Assembly (NCBI RefSeq): GCF_049739465.1
Contig: NZ_JBMHHY010000008.1
Coordinates: forward strand, 124,001 to 188,000
Direction of reading: 5' to 3'
Length of the DNA stretch: 64,000 nucleotides
From: Embleya sp049739465
GTDB lineage: Bacteria; Actinomycetota; Actinomycetes; Streptomycetales; Streptomycetaceae
Shown: positions 1 to 9,124 of the stretch, piece by piece
How the letters are laid out: each line of letters begins with the position of its first letter
Numbering within the stretch: the stretch's first letter is position 1
Position numbers and translations under genes: made by a program
The notes under the pieces: model-generated
Databases searched by the model: none
What the model was told of the DNA's origin: nothing
What the model saw: the letters and a program-made list of their open reading frames with translations, nothing else

Positions 1-244
1 GGCAGTGGTGGCGGACGCGTCGGCCGTGGCCGGGCGGCGGACCGGTCGAGGCGGGGCCGCCGGCTCGGGAGGTATCGGGGAGTTCGCCGAACGGGCTGTG
101 AGCGGGTGCCGGCCGATCTCCGACCCGTTCCGCGCTGCGGCCAACTGCGTTGGCAGCCCCACGTGTAGCCGTCGCGAGCCGCCCTGGATCATGTATCGCG
201 TCGCGGTCGGTGGGGTCGGGGCGGGAACGGATCGGGGAACGTCG

Positions 245-1012
245 ATGGTGCGCGGGGATTCGGCTGTGCGGGTGGCGGCAGCCGCGGTGGGGATGGCGCT
301 CGTGGCGGGCTGCTCGTCGGCGGTGAAGCTGGCCGATTCGGCCTCCGCCGACCTGTCCAGGCTGGGCGACAAGGCGTTGCACTCGCGGGTGGACAAGGCG
401 GTGGGGAAGGCGCGCTACGTCCGGATCACCGGCACGATCCGAGCCCGCGGCGTCCTTGTCGAGGTCGACACGCACATGGACATGGAGTTCGGCGAGTACA
501 CGACCGTCACGAAGACCATGGGCTTGACGATCGAGACGGTCAGCGTCGAGTCGAACGTCTTCATCAAGGCTCCGCGAGCCTATTGGCAGCAGGTGCTCGG
601 ACCTGCCCGGGCCGACCTGGCGGCCGAGTTGGACGGCAAGTACGGACGCATGGCGGCCGACGATCCGACGCGGTCGAAGCTCAAGGCGTCGGGCCTGGCG
701 ATCAATCCGCGCACGATCGTGAACGACGTGATGAAGACCGAGCGCCGTCCCGACCGGGTCCTCGAGGGACGCCGCATGGTCGTCCTGGCCGAGCGCGACC
801 AGGACTCGCCCGGCCTGGTGTTCATCCCGGCCGAGGGCCCGGCGCTGCCCTATCGGATGAGCGCCCGCCAGGCCGGCGAGGAGTCGACCGAAGTCACCGT
901 GACCTGGACCGAGTACGGCCGCCCGAGCCCCGTCCGGCGACCCGGGCTCCCCGAGGTCGTGGACCTGCCCCGACTCCCCACCCTCGGCAAGCTCCCGGGC
1001 ACCGTGCTGTAA
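245..1012 (+). CDS. putative secreted lipoprotein, LppX/LprG-like
   Basis: This is a predicted extracytoplasmic lipoprotein of 255 aa with unknown role. An N-terminal signal ends in a lipobox (VAGC, Cys about residue 21). The mature part is a beta-rich domain with alternating hydrophobic strands and a low-complexity Pro/Leu tail, broadly like actinobacterial LppX/LprAFG-type lipoproteins, although I see no decisive motif. The frame is open further upstream to position 5, but the ATG at 245 places the signal peptide correctly at the N terminus, so I chose it. The next gene is 314 bp away and there is no sign of an operon. The lipoprotein call is good; the family is only a guess. Confidence 0.7.
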   Translation: MVRGDSAVRVAAAAVGMALVAGCSSAVKLADSASADLSRLGDKALHSRVDKAVGKARYVRITGTIRARGVLVEVDTHMDMEFGEYTTVTKTMGLTIETVSVESNVFIKAPRAYWQQVLGPARADLAAELDGKYGRMAADDPTRSKLKASGLAINPRTIVNDVMKTERRPDRVLEGRRMVVLAERDQDSPGLVFIPAEGPALPYRMSARQAGEESTEVTVTWTEYGRPSPVRRPGLPEVVDLPRLPTLGKLPGTVL

Positions 1013-1326
1013 CGCGCGCACCCGGCGCGGGTTTGCCGACCCGGTCTAGGCCATCCGGGTGACCTTCCGGGCCTCTCACCTGCGGATATCGTCGTCGGGT
1101 GGCGCCGGTCGCCGGGGGCCGTGAGGGTGGAGGGGATATCTGCCGTGGCACGCTCACGGCCTGCGCGGCGGGTGTCACGAGGGCCGCCCGGCTCGGTCGA
1201 TCGCAGAGCCGCCCGGCCACCGCTTTCCGGCCTTGCGGCATGGCAACGCCGGTTCAAGGAGCCCACCCCACACCGGTCCGTCCCTCGGACGCGGCATCGG
1301 CGTGCCCGGGTGGCGAAGGATCACCG
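1013..1326. other. intergenic region, no gene seen
   Basis: This 314-bp GC-rich stretch separates the lipoprotein gene from the ligase gene. It presumably carries the promoter of the downstream cassette. I see no convincing ORF, strong terminator hairpin or RNA motif. Confidence 0.4.
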
Positions 1327-2442
1327 ATGGCACACACCGGCGGCAATCCCGCGATCTTGACCATGGGCGTGGAGGAGGAGTTCCTTCTCGTCGACGCCCG
1401 CACCCTCGCCCTCGCCGAAACCGCGGAACTCGTCCTGGCCAAGGTCGACGACGGCAGCGGCACCGCCCACCTGGAGGCCACCCGCCAACAGATCGAGGCG
1501 GTCAGCCCGGTGGCGCACACCGCGGCCGAACTGCGCGCGCAACTGTTCGCGATCCGCTGCGGGTTCACCGAGGCGGCGGCGGCCTACGGCTGCCGCCTGG
1601 TGGCCTCCGGCACCGCCGTACTGCCCGGGCCCACGCTGCTGGTCGACGCCCCGCGCCGGCACGAACAGCGGGCCCGCTACGGTGCGTTGACCGACACCCT
1701 CGTGCACTGCGGCTGCCACGTGCATGTGGGCACGCTCGACCTGGACACCGCCGTCGAGGCGGTCAACCACGTACGGCCGTGGCTGCCCACGCTGATCGCG
1801 GTGGGCGCCAACTCGCCCTTCCGCGCGGGCCGCGACACCGGGCACGCGAGCTGGCGGGCCGCGGTCGCGGATTCCTGGCCCGCCGGCGGGCTGCCGCCCC
1901 GCCTGGACTCGGTCGCGCACTACCGCTCCCGGCTGGCCACGCTGGTGGCCTCCGGCGCGGCGATGGACGCCAAGATGCTCTACTGGGACGCCCGCCCGTC
2001 CGCGACCTGGCCGACCCTGGAGGTCCGCGCGCCGGATGTGTCGCCCGACCTCGACGAGACGGTCCTGTACGCCGTCCTGGCCCGCGCCCTGGTCGCCACC
2101 GCGCTGCGGGCGATCGCCGAGGGTCGCCCGGCGCCGGGTGTCCGCGACGAGGTCCTGGCCCTGGCCCGGTGGCGGGCCGCGCGCGACGGCCTCGACGGCG
2201 AGGGTCTGGACCCGTACACCGGCACGCCGGTGCCCGCGTTCGAGCTGCTCGACGCGCTGGTCGCGCACACGCACCCCGAACTCCTGGCCGCCGGCGACCT
2301 CGCCCACGTCACCGAGAGCGTGGCCGCGCTGCGCCGCAACGGCGGTGGCGCGCGGCGCCAACGTGCCGCGTACGAACGCCGGCACGACTTCACCGACGTG
2401 GTCCGCCGGCTCGCCGACGCCACCGAGTGCCGCGACGGGTGA
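1327..2442 (+). CDS. carboxylate-amine ligase, GCS2/YbdK family
   Basis: This is a 371-aa ATP-dependent ligase related to glutamate-cysteine ligase type 2 (YbdK/EgtA). These enzymes join a carboxylate to an amine through an acyl-phosphate. The N terminus has the family hallmark MGVEEEFLLVD (about residues 13-23), and HCGCHVHVG (about 134-142) is the conserved His-rich core motif. The length fits the family. The ATG at 1327 has an AAGGA box six bases upstream. It lies 72 bp before a KamA-like gene on the same strand, followed by an aminotransferase and an asparagine synthetase, so it may supply an amide bond to that pathway. Glutathione or ergothioneine biosynthesis is less likely because no partner genes are present. 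The family is clear; the substrate is unknown. Confidence 0.88.
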   Translation: MAHTGGNPAILTMGVEEEFLLVDARTLALAETAELVLAKVDDGSGTAHLEATRQQIEAVSPVAHTAAELRAQLFAIRCGFTEAAAAYGCRLVASGTAVLPGPTLLVDAPRRHEQRARYGALTDTLVHCGCHVHVGTLDLDTAVEAVNHVRPWLPTLIAVGANSPFRAGRDTGHASWRAAVADSWPAGGLPPRLDSVAHYRSRLATLVASGAAMDAKMLYWDARPSATWPTLEVRAPDVSPDLDETVLYAVLARALVATALRAIAEGRPAPGVRDEVLALARWRAARDGLDGEGLDPYTGTPVPAFELLDALVAHTHPELLAAGDLAHVTESVAALRRNGGGARRQRAAYERRHDFTDVVRRLADATECRDG

Positions 2443-2514
2443 CCCGCGCGCCCCTCGCTGCCTCGTCATCACCCCACTGCACCCTGCGACATCGTGATTC
2501 CCAAGGAGTCCGTC

Positions 2515-3867
2515 ATGCCTTCGACGCCCCTGGCCACCGTGTTCGAAGCCGATCGCTTCCGCGCCCTCGGGGCCCGGCACCTCGACGAGATCGCGGCCCG
2601 CTACGGGCTCGCGCCGGACGTACGCGACACGGTCCGCGCCATCGCCCAAGTGTTGCCGTTCCGAGTGAACGAGTATGTGCTCTCGCACCTCGTCGACTGG
2701 AAGTCGGCGCCGGACGACCCGATGTTCAGGCTGATCTTCCCGCACCACGGCATGCTCGACACCGCCGACGAACGCCGACTCGCGGACCTGCTGCGCGCAC
2801 CGCATCGCAAGCTCGAACTCGCCGCGCTCGTCGCCGAGATCCGGGCCGGCCTCAACCCGCACCCCTCCGGGCAGCGGGAACTGAACGTGCCGCACATGGG
2901 TGACACCGCGCTGGCCGGTCTGCAACACAAGTACCGCGAGACGGTGCTCTACTTCCCCGCCCAGGGCCAGACCTGCCACGCGTACTGCACATACTGCTTC
3001 CGCTGGGCACAGTTCGTCGGCGACGCCGATCTGCGCTTCGCCGCCCACGACCCCGGGCACCTGATCGACTACCTCGGCGCGCATCCCGAAGTGAACGATG
3101 TGCTGATCACCGGCGGCGATCCGCTGGTGATGTCCACCGAACGGCTGCGCTCCCACCTGGATCCGATCCTCGGCGTGGAGAGCGTGCGCACCGTCCGGAT
3201 CGGCACCAAGTCGCCGGCCTACTGGCCGTACCGCTTCGTCACCGATGCCGACGCCGACGAACTCCTGCGCCTGTTCGCCCGGGTGGTGGCCGCCGGCCGG
3301 ATCCTGGCGGTGATGGCGCACTTCAGTCATCCGCGGGAGCTGGAAACCGACATCGCCCGGCGGGCGCTGGCCCGGATCCGCTCGACCGGCGCGCTGGTGT
3401 TCTGCCAGGCGCCGCTGATCGCGCACGTCAACGACGACGCGCCCACCTGGGCCGCGCTGTGGCGGGCCGAATCGGCGGCCGGCGCGATCCCCTACTACAT
3501 GTTCGTGGAGCGCGACACGGGCCCGCACGAGTACTTCAAGGTGCCGCTCACCCGCGCCGCCGACATTTTCCGCACCGCCTATCAGACCCTGCCCGGGCTC
3601 GCCCGCACCGTCCGCGGCCCGGTGATGTCGGCGACGCCGGGCAAGGTCGTCGTGGACGGCGACGAGCACACCGCGCAGGGCCGCTTCTTCCGGCTGCGCC
3701 TGCTCCAGGCCCGCGAACCGGCCCTGGTGGGACGCCCGTTCCGGGCCCACTACGCGTCGGACGCGGCCTGGCTGGACGAACTGGAGCTCGCCCCCGAGAC
3801 GCCCGCGGACATCGCGGCGGCGATCCGACAGGGGCGCGAACTCGCGCCGACGGGGGTGCGACGGTGA
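2515..3867 (+). CDS. KamA-family radical SAM aminomutase
   Basis: This 450-aa protein belongs to the lysine 2,3-aminomutase (KamA) family: radical SAM, PLP-dependent enzymes that move an alpha-amino group to the beta carbon. The CxxxCxxC motif that ligates the [4Fe-4S] cluster is Cys154, Cys158 and Cys161 (CHAYCTYC), followed by a GGDP motif typical of the fold. An upstream GTG at 2494 is in frame, but the ATG at 2515 has an AAGGAG box seven bases before it. The gene overlaps the following aminotransferase (GTGA), which implies translational coupling. Known members act on lysine, glutamate or arginine, and the substrate cannot be read here. EpmB, the EF-P-modifying branch, is unlikely given this neighbourhood. 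Confidence 0.9.
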   Translation: MPSTPLATVFEADRFRALGARHLDEIAARYGLAPDVRDTVRAIAQVLPFRVNEYVLSHLVDWKSAPDDPMFRLIFPHHGMLDTADERRLADLLRAPHRKLELAALVAEIRAGLNPHPSGQRELNVPHMGDTALAGLQHKYRETVLYFPAQGQTCHAYCTYCFRWAQFVGDADLRFAAHDPGHLIDYLGAHPEVNDVLITGGDPLVMSTERLRSHLDPILGVESVRTVRIGTKSPAYWPYRFVTDADADELLRLFARVVAAGRILAVMAHFSHPRELETDIARRALARIRSTGALVFCQAPLIAHVNDDAPTWAALWRAESAAGAIPYYMFVERDTGPHEYFKVPLTRAADIFRTAYQTLPGLARTVRGPVMSATPGKVVVDGDEHTAQGRFFRLRLLQAREPALVGRPFRAHYASDAAWLDELELAPETPADIAAAIRQGRELAPTGVRR

Positions 3868-5144
3868 CCGTGTGGCGCACCTCGCCCAATCTGGCGCTCG
3901 ACGAGTGGGTGAACCGGCGCCGCGCCGAGGGAGCCTCGATCGTGCACCTGGGGTTCGGCGAGTCCCGGCTGCCGGTGTTCGCACCGCTGGTCGAGCATCT
4001 GATGGCGGGCGCCGGAGCCAACGCCTACGGGCCGGTGGCCGGCACGCTCGCCGCACGCGAGGCGGTGGCCGGGTACTTCACCCGGCGCCGGTTGCCCACA
4101 CACGCGGATCAGGTGGTACTCGCCCCCGGCAGCAAACCGATCCTGTCGGCGATCCAGCACGTCGTACCGGGCGATTGCCTGTTGCCCGTGCCGTGCTGGA
4201 ACTCCTACGCGCCGCAGGTGCGATTGGCGGGCGGCACGCCGATCGGGGTGCCGATCCCGTCGGAGTGCGGCGGGGTGCCGGCGCCCGCCGCGTTGCGCGA
4301 GGCGATCCGCAGCGCGCGGGCGCGCGGCCTGGACCCGCGGATCCTGGTGCTCACCCTCCCCGACAATCCCACCGGGACGCTGGCGCCGCCGGTCCTGGTA
4401 CGCGAACTGTGCACGATCGCGGAGGAAGCGGATCTGCTGATCGTCTCCGACGAGATCTACCGAGACGTCGTCCACGATCCGGCAACCGAGCTGCTGAGCC
4501 CGGCCGAGGTCGCACCGCACCGCACGGTGGTGACCGCCGGCCTGTCCAAGAGCCTCGCGCTGGGCGGTTGGCGCATCGGCGTGGGTCGTTTTCCGGACGA
4601 CGCGCGCGGCGCCGAGATCCGCGCCGGGGTGGTCGGCGTGGCCAGCGAGGTGTGGTCCAACCTGGCGGCGCCGATGCAGGAGGTGGCCCGCTACGCCTAC
4701 ACCGATCCCCCCGAGATCCGCGAACGCCTCGCCGCGAGCGCCCGGTTGCACGGCGCGGTGGCCCGCGCGGTGCACACGATCGTGGTCGGCGCGGGTGCTC
4801 GATGTCGTCCGCCGACCGGCGCGTTCTACGTCTACCCGGACTTCGAACCCGCCCGCGAGGCGCTCGCGATGGTCGGGGTCACCGACGCACGATCACTCCA
4901 GCGCCGGCTCCTCGACGAGTTCGCGGTCGCGGTGCTGGCCGGCGACGCCCTCGGCGACGACCCGCGGGCGCTGCGCTGCAAAATCTCCACCAGCATGCTC
5001 TACGGCGACACCCCCGAGCAGCAGGAACAGGCGCTGGCCTGCGCCGATCCGGTGCGGCTGGCGCATGTGGCCGAACTGCTGGCCCGGATCGAGGACACGT
5101 TCACCAGGTTGTGTGTTGCTCGCCGGCCGGCGGCCGTGCGATAG
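3864..5144 (+). CDS. PLP-dependent aminotransferase, class I/II
   Basis: This 426-aa fold-type I aminotransferase has the expected landmarks: PDNPTG around Asn168, DEIY at 196-199, and the Schiff-base lysine in the LSKS motif (Lys229) followed by GGWRIG. The GTG start overlaps the KamA stop codon, so the two are likely co-translated and act in sequence, the aminotransferase handling the aminomutase substrate or product. This pairing suggests formation of a beta-amino or keto acid. Housekeeping aspartate or aromatic aminotransferase roles cannot be excluded from sequence alone, but the operon position argues for a dedicated role. It is followed after 76 bp by an asparagine synthetase. Confidence 0.88.
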   Translation: MTVWRTSPNLALDEWVNRRRAEGASIVHLGFGESRLPVFAPLVEHLMAGAGANAYGPVAGTLAAREAVAGYFTRRRLPTHADQVVLAPGSKPILSAIQHVVPGDCLLPVPCWNSYAPQVRLAGGTPIGVPIPSECGGVPAPAALREAIRSARARGLDPRILVLTLPDNPTGTLAPPVLVRELCTIAEEADLLIVSDEIYRDVVHDPATELLSPAEVAPHRTVVTAGLSKSLALGGWRIGVGRFPDDARGAEIRAGVVGVASEVWSNLAAPMQEVARYAYTDPPEIRERLAASARLHGAVARAVHTIVVGAGARCRPPTGAFYVYPDFEPAREALAMVGVTDARSLQRRLLDEFAVAVLAGDALGDDPRALRCKISTSMLYGDTPEQQEQALACADPVRLAHVAELLARIEDTFTRLCVARRPAAVR

Positions 5145-5220
5145 GCGTTCGCCGCCGGGCCCGGGGACGCGGACCACCGGTCCGGGGCCGTACCTCGGGG
5201 TCGTATCGAGAGGACACGTC

Positions 5221-7062
5221 ATGTGTGGCATCACCGGCTGGATCTCCTTCGACCGCGATCTGTCCGCCGAACGCAAGATCGTGGACGCCATGACCGAGAC
5301 GATGTCCCACCGCGGGCCCGACGACCGGGACACCTGGGTGCAGGGCCCCGCCGCCCTCGGTCACTGTCGCCTCGCGGTCATCGACCTCCCCGGCGGACGA
5401 CAACCGATGACCGCGCACAAGTCGGACGGGAGTCCGGTCGTCATCGTGTACTCCGGCGAGACGTACAACCACCTCGAACTGCGGACGGAACTGGTCGCCA
5501 AGGGCCACTGCTTCAACACCGACTCGGACACCGAGGTGGTGCTGCGCGGATACCTCGAATGGGGCGAGGCGGTCGCCGAACGGCTCAACGGGATGGCCGC
5601 GTTCGCGATCTGGGACGAGGAGTTCCGGCGGCTCGTGATGATTCGGGACCGGATGGGCATCAAGCCGCTCTACTACCACCCCACTCCCGACGGCGTGCTC
5701 TTCGGCTCCGAGCCGAAGGCGATCCTGGCCAACCCGCTCGCCAGGCGCGAGGTCGGCGCCGACGGCATCCGCGAACTCCTCGCGTTCGTCAAGACACCCG
5801 GCCACGCGATCTGGGCCGGCATGTACGAGATCGAGCCCGGCACGGTGGTCACCGTCGACCGGGGCGGGCTGCGCCGACACGTCTACTGGTCGTTGCGGAC
5901 CCGGCCGCACGTCCACGACCGGGACACCTCGATCATGCAGGTCCGGACGCTGCTGGAGGACATCGTCCATCGTCAACTCGTCTCCGACGTGCCCCGGTCC
6001 ATCCTGCTGTCCGGCGGCCTGGACTCCTCGGCGATCACCGCGCTGGCGGCCCGCCGGCTGGGCGAGGCGGGCGAGTCGGTACGCAGCTTCTCCGTCGACT
6101 TCGTCGGCCGGACCGAGAACTTCGTGGCGGACGCGCTGCACGCCGCTCCCGATGCGGCGTTCGTGCAGGACGTGGCCCGCCGCTCCGGAACCGACCACCG
6201 GGACATCGTGCTGGACTCGGCGGCCCTGGCCGACCCCGCGGTGCGCGCGAGCGTCATCCGGGCGCGGGACATCCCGATGGGCATGGGCGACCTGGACACC
6301 TCCCTCCATCTGTTGTTCAAGGCGATCCGGGAGCACTCGACCGTCGCGTTGTCCGGCGAGGCGGCCGACGAGGTCTTCGGCGGGTACCAGGCGTTCTTCG
6401 ACGAGAACGTCCGCCGGGCCGACACCTTCCCCTGGATCGTGCGCCACGAGGACAACTTCGGCGACAGCCGCGACATCCTCGCCCCCGGGGTCGCCGACTC
6501 CCTCGACCTGGATTCCTACCTCCGGGACGGCTACCGCACCGCGCTCGGGGAGGTCGAACGGCTGGACGGGGAGCGCGACTTCGAGTTTCGGATGCGCGAG
6601 ATCTGCTATCTGCACCTGACCCGCTTCGTGCGGATCCTGCTCGACCGCAAGGACCGCACGAGCATGGCGGTCGGGCTCGAGGTGCGGGTGCCGTTCTGCG
6701 ACCACCGACTGGTCGAGTACGTCTACAACGCGCCGTGGTCGCTCAAGTCCTTCGACGGACGGGAGAAGAGCCTGCTGCGCGAGGCCACCGCGGACGTACT
6801 GCCCAGGTCGGTGTACGACCGGGTCAAGAGCCCCTACCCGGCGACCCAGGACCCGCGATACGTGAGCGCGCTCCAAGACCAGGCCAAGGACCTGCTGTCG
6901 GCGCCCGCGCACCCGGTCTTCGACCTCGTCGACCGCCGCCGGCTGCGCCGAATCGCGAACCACGAAGCTCCCCGGATCACCCGCGCGCACCGACACGGTC
7001 TGGAACGAACCCTGGACCTGGCCGTGTGGTTGGACATCTACGCACCCACGCTCACTCTGTGA
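5221..7062 (+). CDS. asnB: glutamine-dependent asparagine synthetase-like amidotransferase
   Basis: This 613-aa two-domain enzyme has an N-terminal class II glutaminase domain starting at Cys2 (MCGITGW), which releases ammonia from glutamine. A C-terminal ATP-PPase domain carries the PP-loop SGGLDSS (residues 264-270) and activates a carboxylate as an acyl-AMP. Both active sites look intact. It follows the KamA and aminotransferase genes on the same strand, so the substrate may be the product of that cassette rather than aspartate. It overlaps the 3' end of the convergent DJ-1 gene by 11 bp. Two further full-length paralogues lie at 58.9-62.6 kb, and a lasso cyclase of the same superfamily at 23.7 kb. 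Confidence 0.92.
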   Translation: MCGITGWISFDRDLSAERKIVDAMTETMSHRGPDDRDTWVQGPAALGHCRLAVIDLPGGRQPMTAHKSDGSPVVIVYSGETYNHLELRTELVAKGHCFNTDSDTEVVLRGYLEWGEAVAERLNGMAAFAIWDEEFRRLVMIRDRMGIKPLYYHPTPDGVLFGSEPKAILANPLARREVGADGIRELLAFVKTPGHAIWAGMYEIEPGTVVTVDRGGLRRHVYWSLRTRPHVHDRDTSIMQVRTLLEDIVHRQLVSDVPRSILLSGGLDSSAITALAARRLGEAGESVRSFSVDFVGRTENFVADALHAAPDAAFVQDVARRSGTDHRDIVLDSAALADPAVRASVIRARDIPMGMGDLDTSLHLLFKAIREHSTVALSGEAADEVFGGYQAFFDENVRRADTFPWIVRHEDNFGDSRDILAPGVADSLDLDSYLRDGYRTALGEVERLDGERDFEFRMREICYLHLTRFVRILLDRKDRTSMAVGLEVRVPFCDHRLVEYVYNAPWSLKSFDGREKSLLREATADVLPRSVYDRVKSPYPATQDPRYVSALQDQAKDLLSAPAHPVFDLVDRRRLRRIANHEAPRITRAHRHGLERTLDLAVWLDIYAPTLTL

Positions 7063-7894
7063 GCCGGTGCTGTCCGGCGGCGTCGGCGATCAACTTCAGG
7101 GCCAGTGCCTGGAGTTCGGGGTCGGCCTTTTCCGGGGTGCCGGTGTCGTACGGGGGATCCGGGTCGTATTCGGTGGCCAGTTGCATGGCCTGGGCCACCC
7201 GGACGGTCGAGAGCCGGGAGGCGAGGTGCAGCGCCATGTCGATCCCGGCGGAGACGCCCGCCGCGGTGATGATCTTGCCCGCGTCGACGTAGCGTCCGGG
7301 GGTGTAGATCGCGCCGAACGTGGTGAGGTAGGTACGCGACGCCCAGTGCGTCGTGGCGGGCAGGCCGCGCAACAGCCCGGCGGCGCCCAGGATCAGCGAT
7401 CCGGTACACACCGATGTGGTCCACGTGGTGGTGCGGTGGATGCGGCGGATCCAGTCGAGGAGTTCGCGGTCCTTGGTGGCGGCGATCGAGCCGCTGCCGC
7501 CACCGGGCACGAGCAGCACGTCGGCGGTTCGCACCGCGGCCAGGGGGCGTTCGGCGATCAGCGCCAACTGGCCGGTGTCGGTGCGGATTCGGCCCGCCCG
7601 GTGGGCGACCGTGGTCACCCGGACCCCGGGTACGCGACACAGGATCTCGTACGGGCCCACCGCGTCCAACGCGGTGAACCCGTCGTAGAGCAGGATCGCG
7701 ACGCGTACCCGGGCCGTGCCTGGTGCGTCGGCGGCGTCCGCCGGGTCCGCCGCCTCGGCGGCATCGACGGCATCGGCTGCTCCGGCGGCACCCGATGCCC
7801 CGGCGGCGAGGATCCCGCCGGCCATCGCCGTGGCCACCGCGCCCCTCAGGACTCGACGGCGACTGTTCTCATGCTCGGCGTTCATACCCGACAC
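7052..7894 (-). CDS. Tat-exported DJ-1/PfpI family protein, isonitrile hydratase-like
   Basis: This 280-aa protein has a twin-arginine signal (SRRRVLRGAV near residue 11) and an Ala/Asp-rich linker to about residue 60, then a DJ-1/PfpI domain. The nucleophile-elbow cysteine is Cys163 (SVCTGS), with the acidic DAVGPYE segment at 77-83. This arrangement resembles isonitrile hydratase (InhA) and AraC-associated DJ-1 proteins rather than the PfpI protease. The Tat signal implies action outside the cytoplasm, which is unusual for characterised isonitrile hydratases. An alternative start lies three codons downstream. It is convergent with asnB. The enzymatic activity is inferred only from family likeness. 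Confidence 0.8.
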   Translation of the reverse strand: MSGMNAEHENSRRRVLRGAVATAMAGGILAAGASGAAGAADAVDAAEAADPADAADAPGTARVRVAILLYDGFTALDAVGPYEILCRVPGVRVTTVAHRAGRIRTDTGQLALIAERPLAAVRTADVLLVPGGGSGSIAATKDRELLDWIRRIHRTTTWTTSVCTGSLILGAAGLLRGLPATTHWASRTYLTTFGAIYTPGRYVDAGKIITAAGVSAGIDMALHLASRLSTVRVAQAMQLATEYDPDPPYDTGTPEKADPELQALALKLIADAAGQHRLTE

Positions 7895-8014
7895 CTCTCG
7901 CTCTCGGCGTGCTCGGCGTCCCCCTCACCGCACAGGTCGGGCCGCGAGTGGCCGGAGTTCCCGGGGAGTTCCGGGAGTTCCGGGTGGGGCTCCGGGGTGT
8001 CGGGTGCGTCCGGG

Positions 8015-9124
8015 TCAGGCCGCGGCGAAGGCGTCGCCGGTGACCCGGAAGAAGCCGATCGGGGCGTTGGCGTGGGTGCTGACCAGGTCGATGCGTACGT
8101 TCGTGCCGGTGGCGGCGGCCTGGATCATCGCCGGGCCGGTGCCTTCCCCGGCGACGTATTCGGTGCCGACGTACAGCGCGACATGCTTGGTGTCGTTCAG
8201 GTTGGGGCCGTAGTAGATCAGGTCGCCGGGGCGCAGGTTCGCGTAGTCGGCTCCGGGGGAGACGGCGCGCAGGTGGCGGTTGTGGATCTGGTCCCGCGTA
8301 CTGCCGTTGCCGAGGATGTCCTTGCCGCCCGCGACCGCGTACAGCCAGCGGACCAGTCCGGAGCAGTCGAAGCCGACGGTCTGGTCGGCGGGGCACGGGA
8401 GGATGTTGCCGGTGTAGCCGGCGCAGGTGCCGGTGTGCGGGCCGGGGACGTTCCAGTGCCCGCCGCCCCACGCGTAGGGCACGTTGGCCAGACCCGGGCC
8501 GTAGGCGGTCTGCGGGGCCGGGTGGCCGAGTTGGTAGGTGGCGTGGCTGTTGCTGTAGTCCAGGTTGTTGTACGTGTCGTCGAAGGACGCCTGATCGGCG
8601 GCCTGATCGTCGGAGGTGGGCGGGTCGTACATGTAGTGCGCGACGGTCACCGCGCGGGCGGCCACGGCGTCCCCGGTCGCGCATGCCGAGGTGCCGGGCG
8701 GGAGGACGCAGTCGACGGTGGTGGGGGTGCCGCCGCCGTGGTACAGGGCGTACTTGGTGTTGGGTCCGACGATGCCGTCCACGCCGAGGCCGTTGGCGGT
8801 CTGGAAGGCCTCCACGGCGGAGAATGTGGCGGGGCCGAAGATCCCGTCGGGGACGAGCGAATTGCCGTGCTGGTTCAGCAGGTTCTGCAGTTCGACGACA
8901 CAGCCGTCGCTCTCGTTCTGCTTGATCAGGTTCGGGCACCGGGGGTCGTTGAGATTGATCGGGGCGGGCGCGGAGTAGGTCGTGGGTGTCGCTTGGGTCG
9001 CGTGGGCCGCTTGGGCTGCGGGTGCCGCGGTCAGGGTGCCCACGCCGAGGAAGAGGACCAGCGACGCGAGCACGGCCGACCAGCGTCGTCCGGTGCGGTG
9101 TTCGGCATTTCTTCGGTTGCTCAT
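8015..9124 (-). CDS. secreted NlpC/P60 peptidoglycan hydrolase with PG-binding domain
   Basis: This 369-aa secreted cell-wall hydrolase has a signal peptide (about residues 1-40) and a type 1 peptidoglycan-binding repeat (about 60-130, with the DGIFGPAT and DGIVGPNT half-repeats). A C-terminal NlpC/P60 domain carries the catalytic Cys in GFDCSGLVRW and the His in KHVALYVG. It likely cleaves peptide stems of peptidoglycan. The frame is open upstream, but the ATG at 9124 starts the signal peptide and has a GAAAGG box. A long structured leader lies before it (see the entry at 9125-9330). The divergent neighbour is an XRE regulator, which could control it. Confidence 0.9.
   Translation of the reverse strand: MSNRRNAEHRTGRRWSAVLASLVLFLGVGTLTAAPAAQAAHATQATPTTYSAPAPINLNDPRCPNLIKQNESDGCVVELQNLLNQHGNSLVPDGIFGPATFSAVEAFQTANGLGVDGIVGPNTKYALYHGGGTPTTVDCVLPPGTSACATGDAVAARAVTVAHYMYDPPTSDDQAADQASFDDTYNNLDYSNSHATYQLGHPAPQTAYGPGLANVPYAWGGGHWNVPGPHTGTCAGYTGNILPCPADQTVGFDCSGLVRWLYAVAGGKDILGNGSTRDQIHNRHLRAVSPGADYANLRPGDLIYYGPNLNDTKHVALYVGTEYVAGEGTGPAMIQAAATGTNVRIDLVSTHANAPIGFFRVTGDAFAAA

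Noticed and set aside
1321..4056. Very long minus-strand open frame (over 900 codons) opposite the ligase and KamA genes
   Set aside because: It is the antisense shadow of high-GC genes; the plus-strand proteins have clear domains and the shadow has none.
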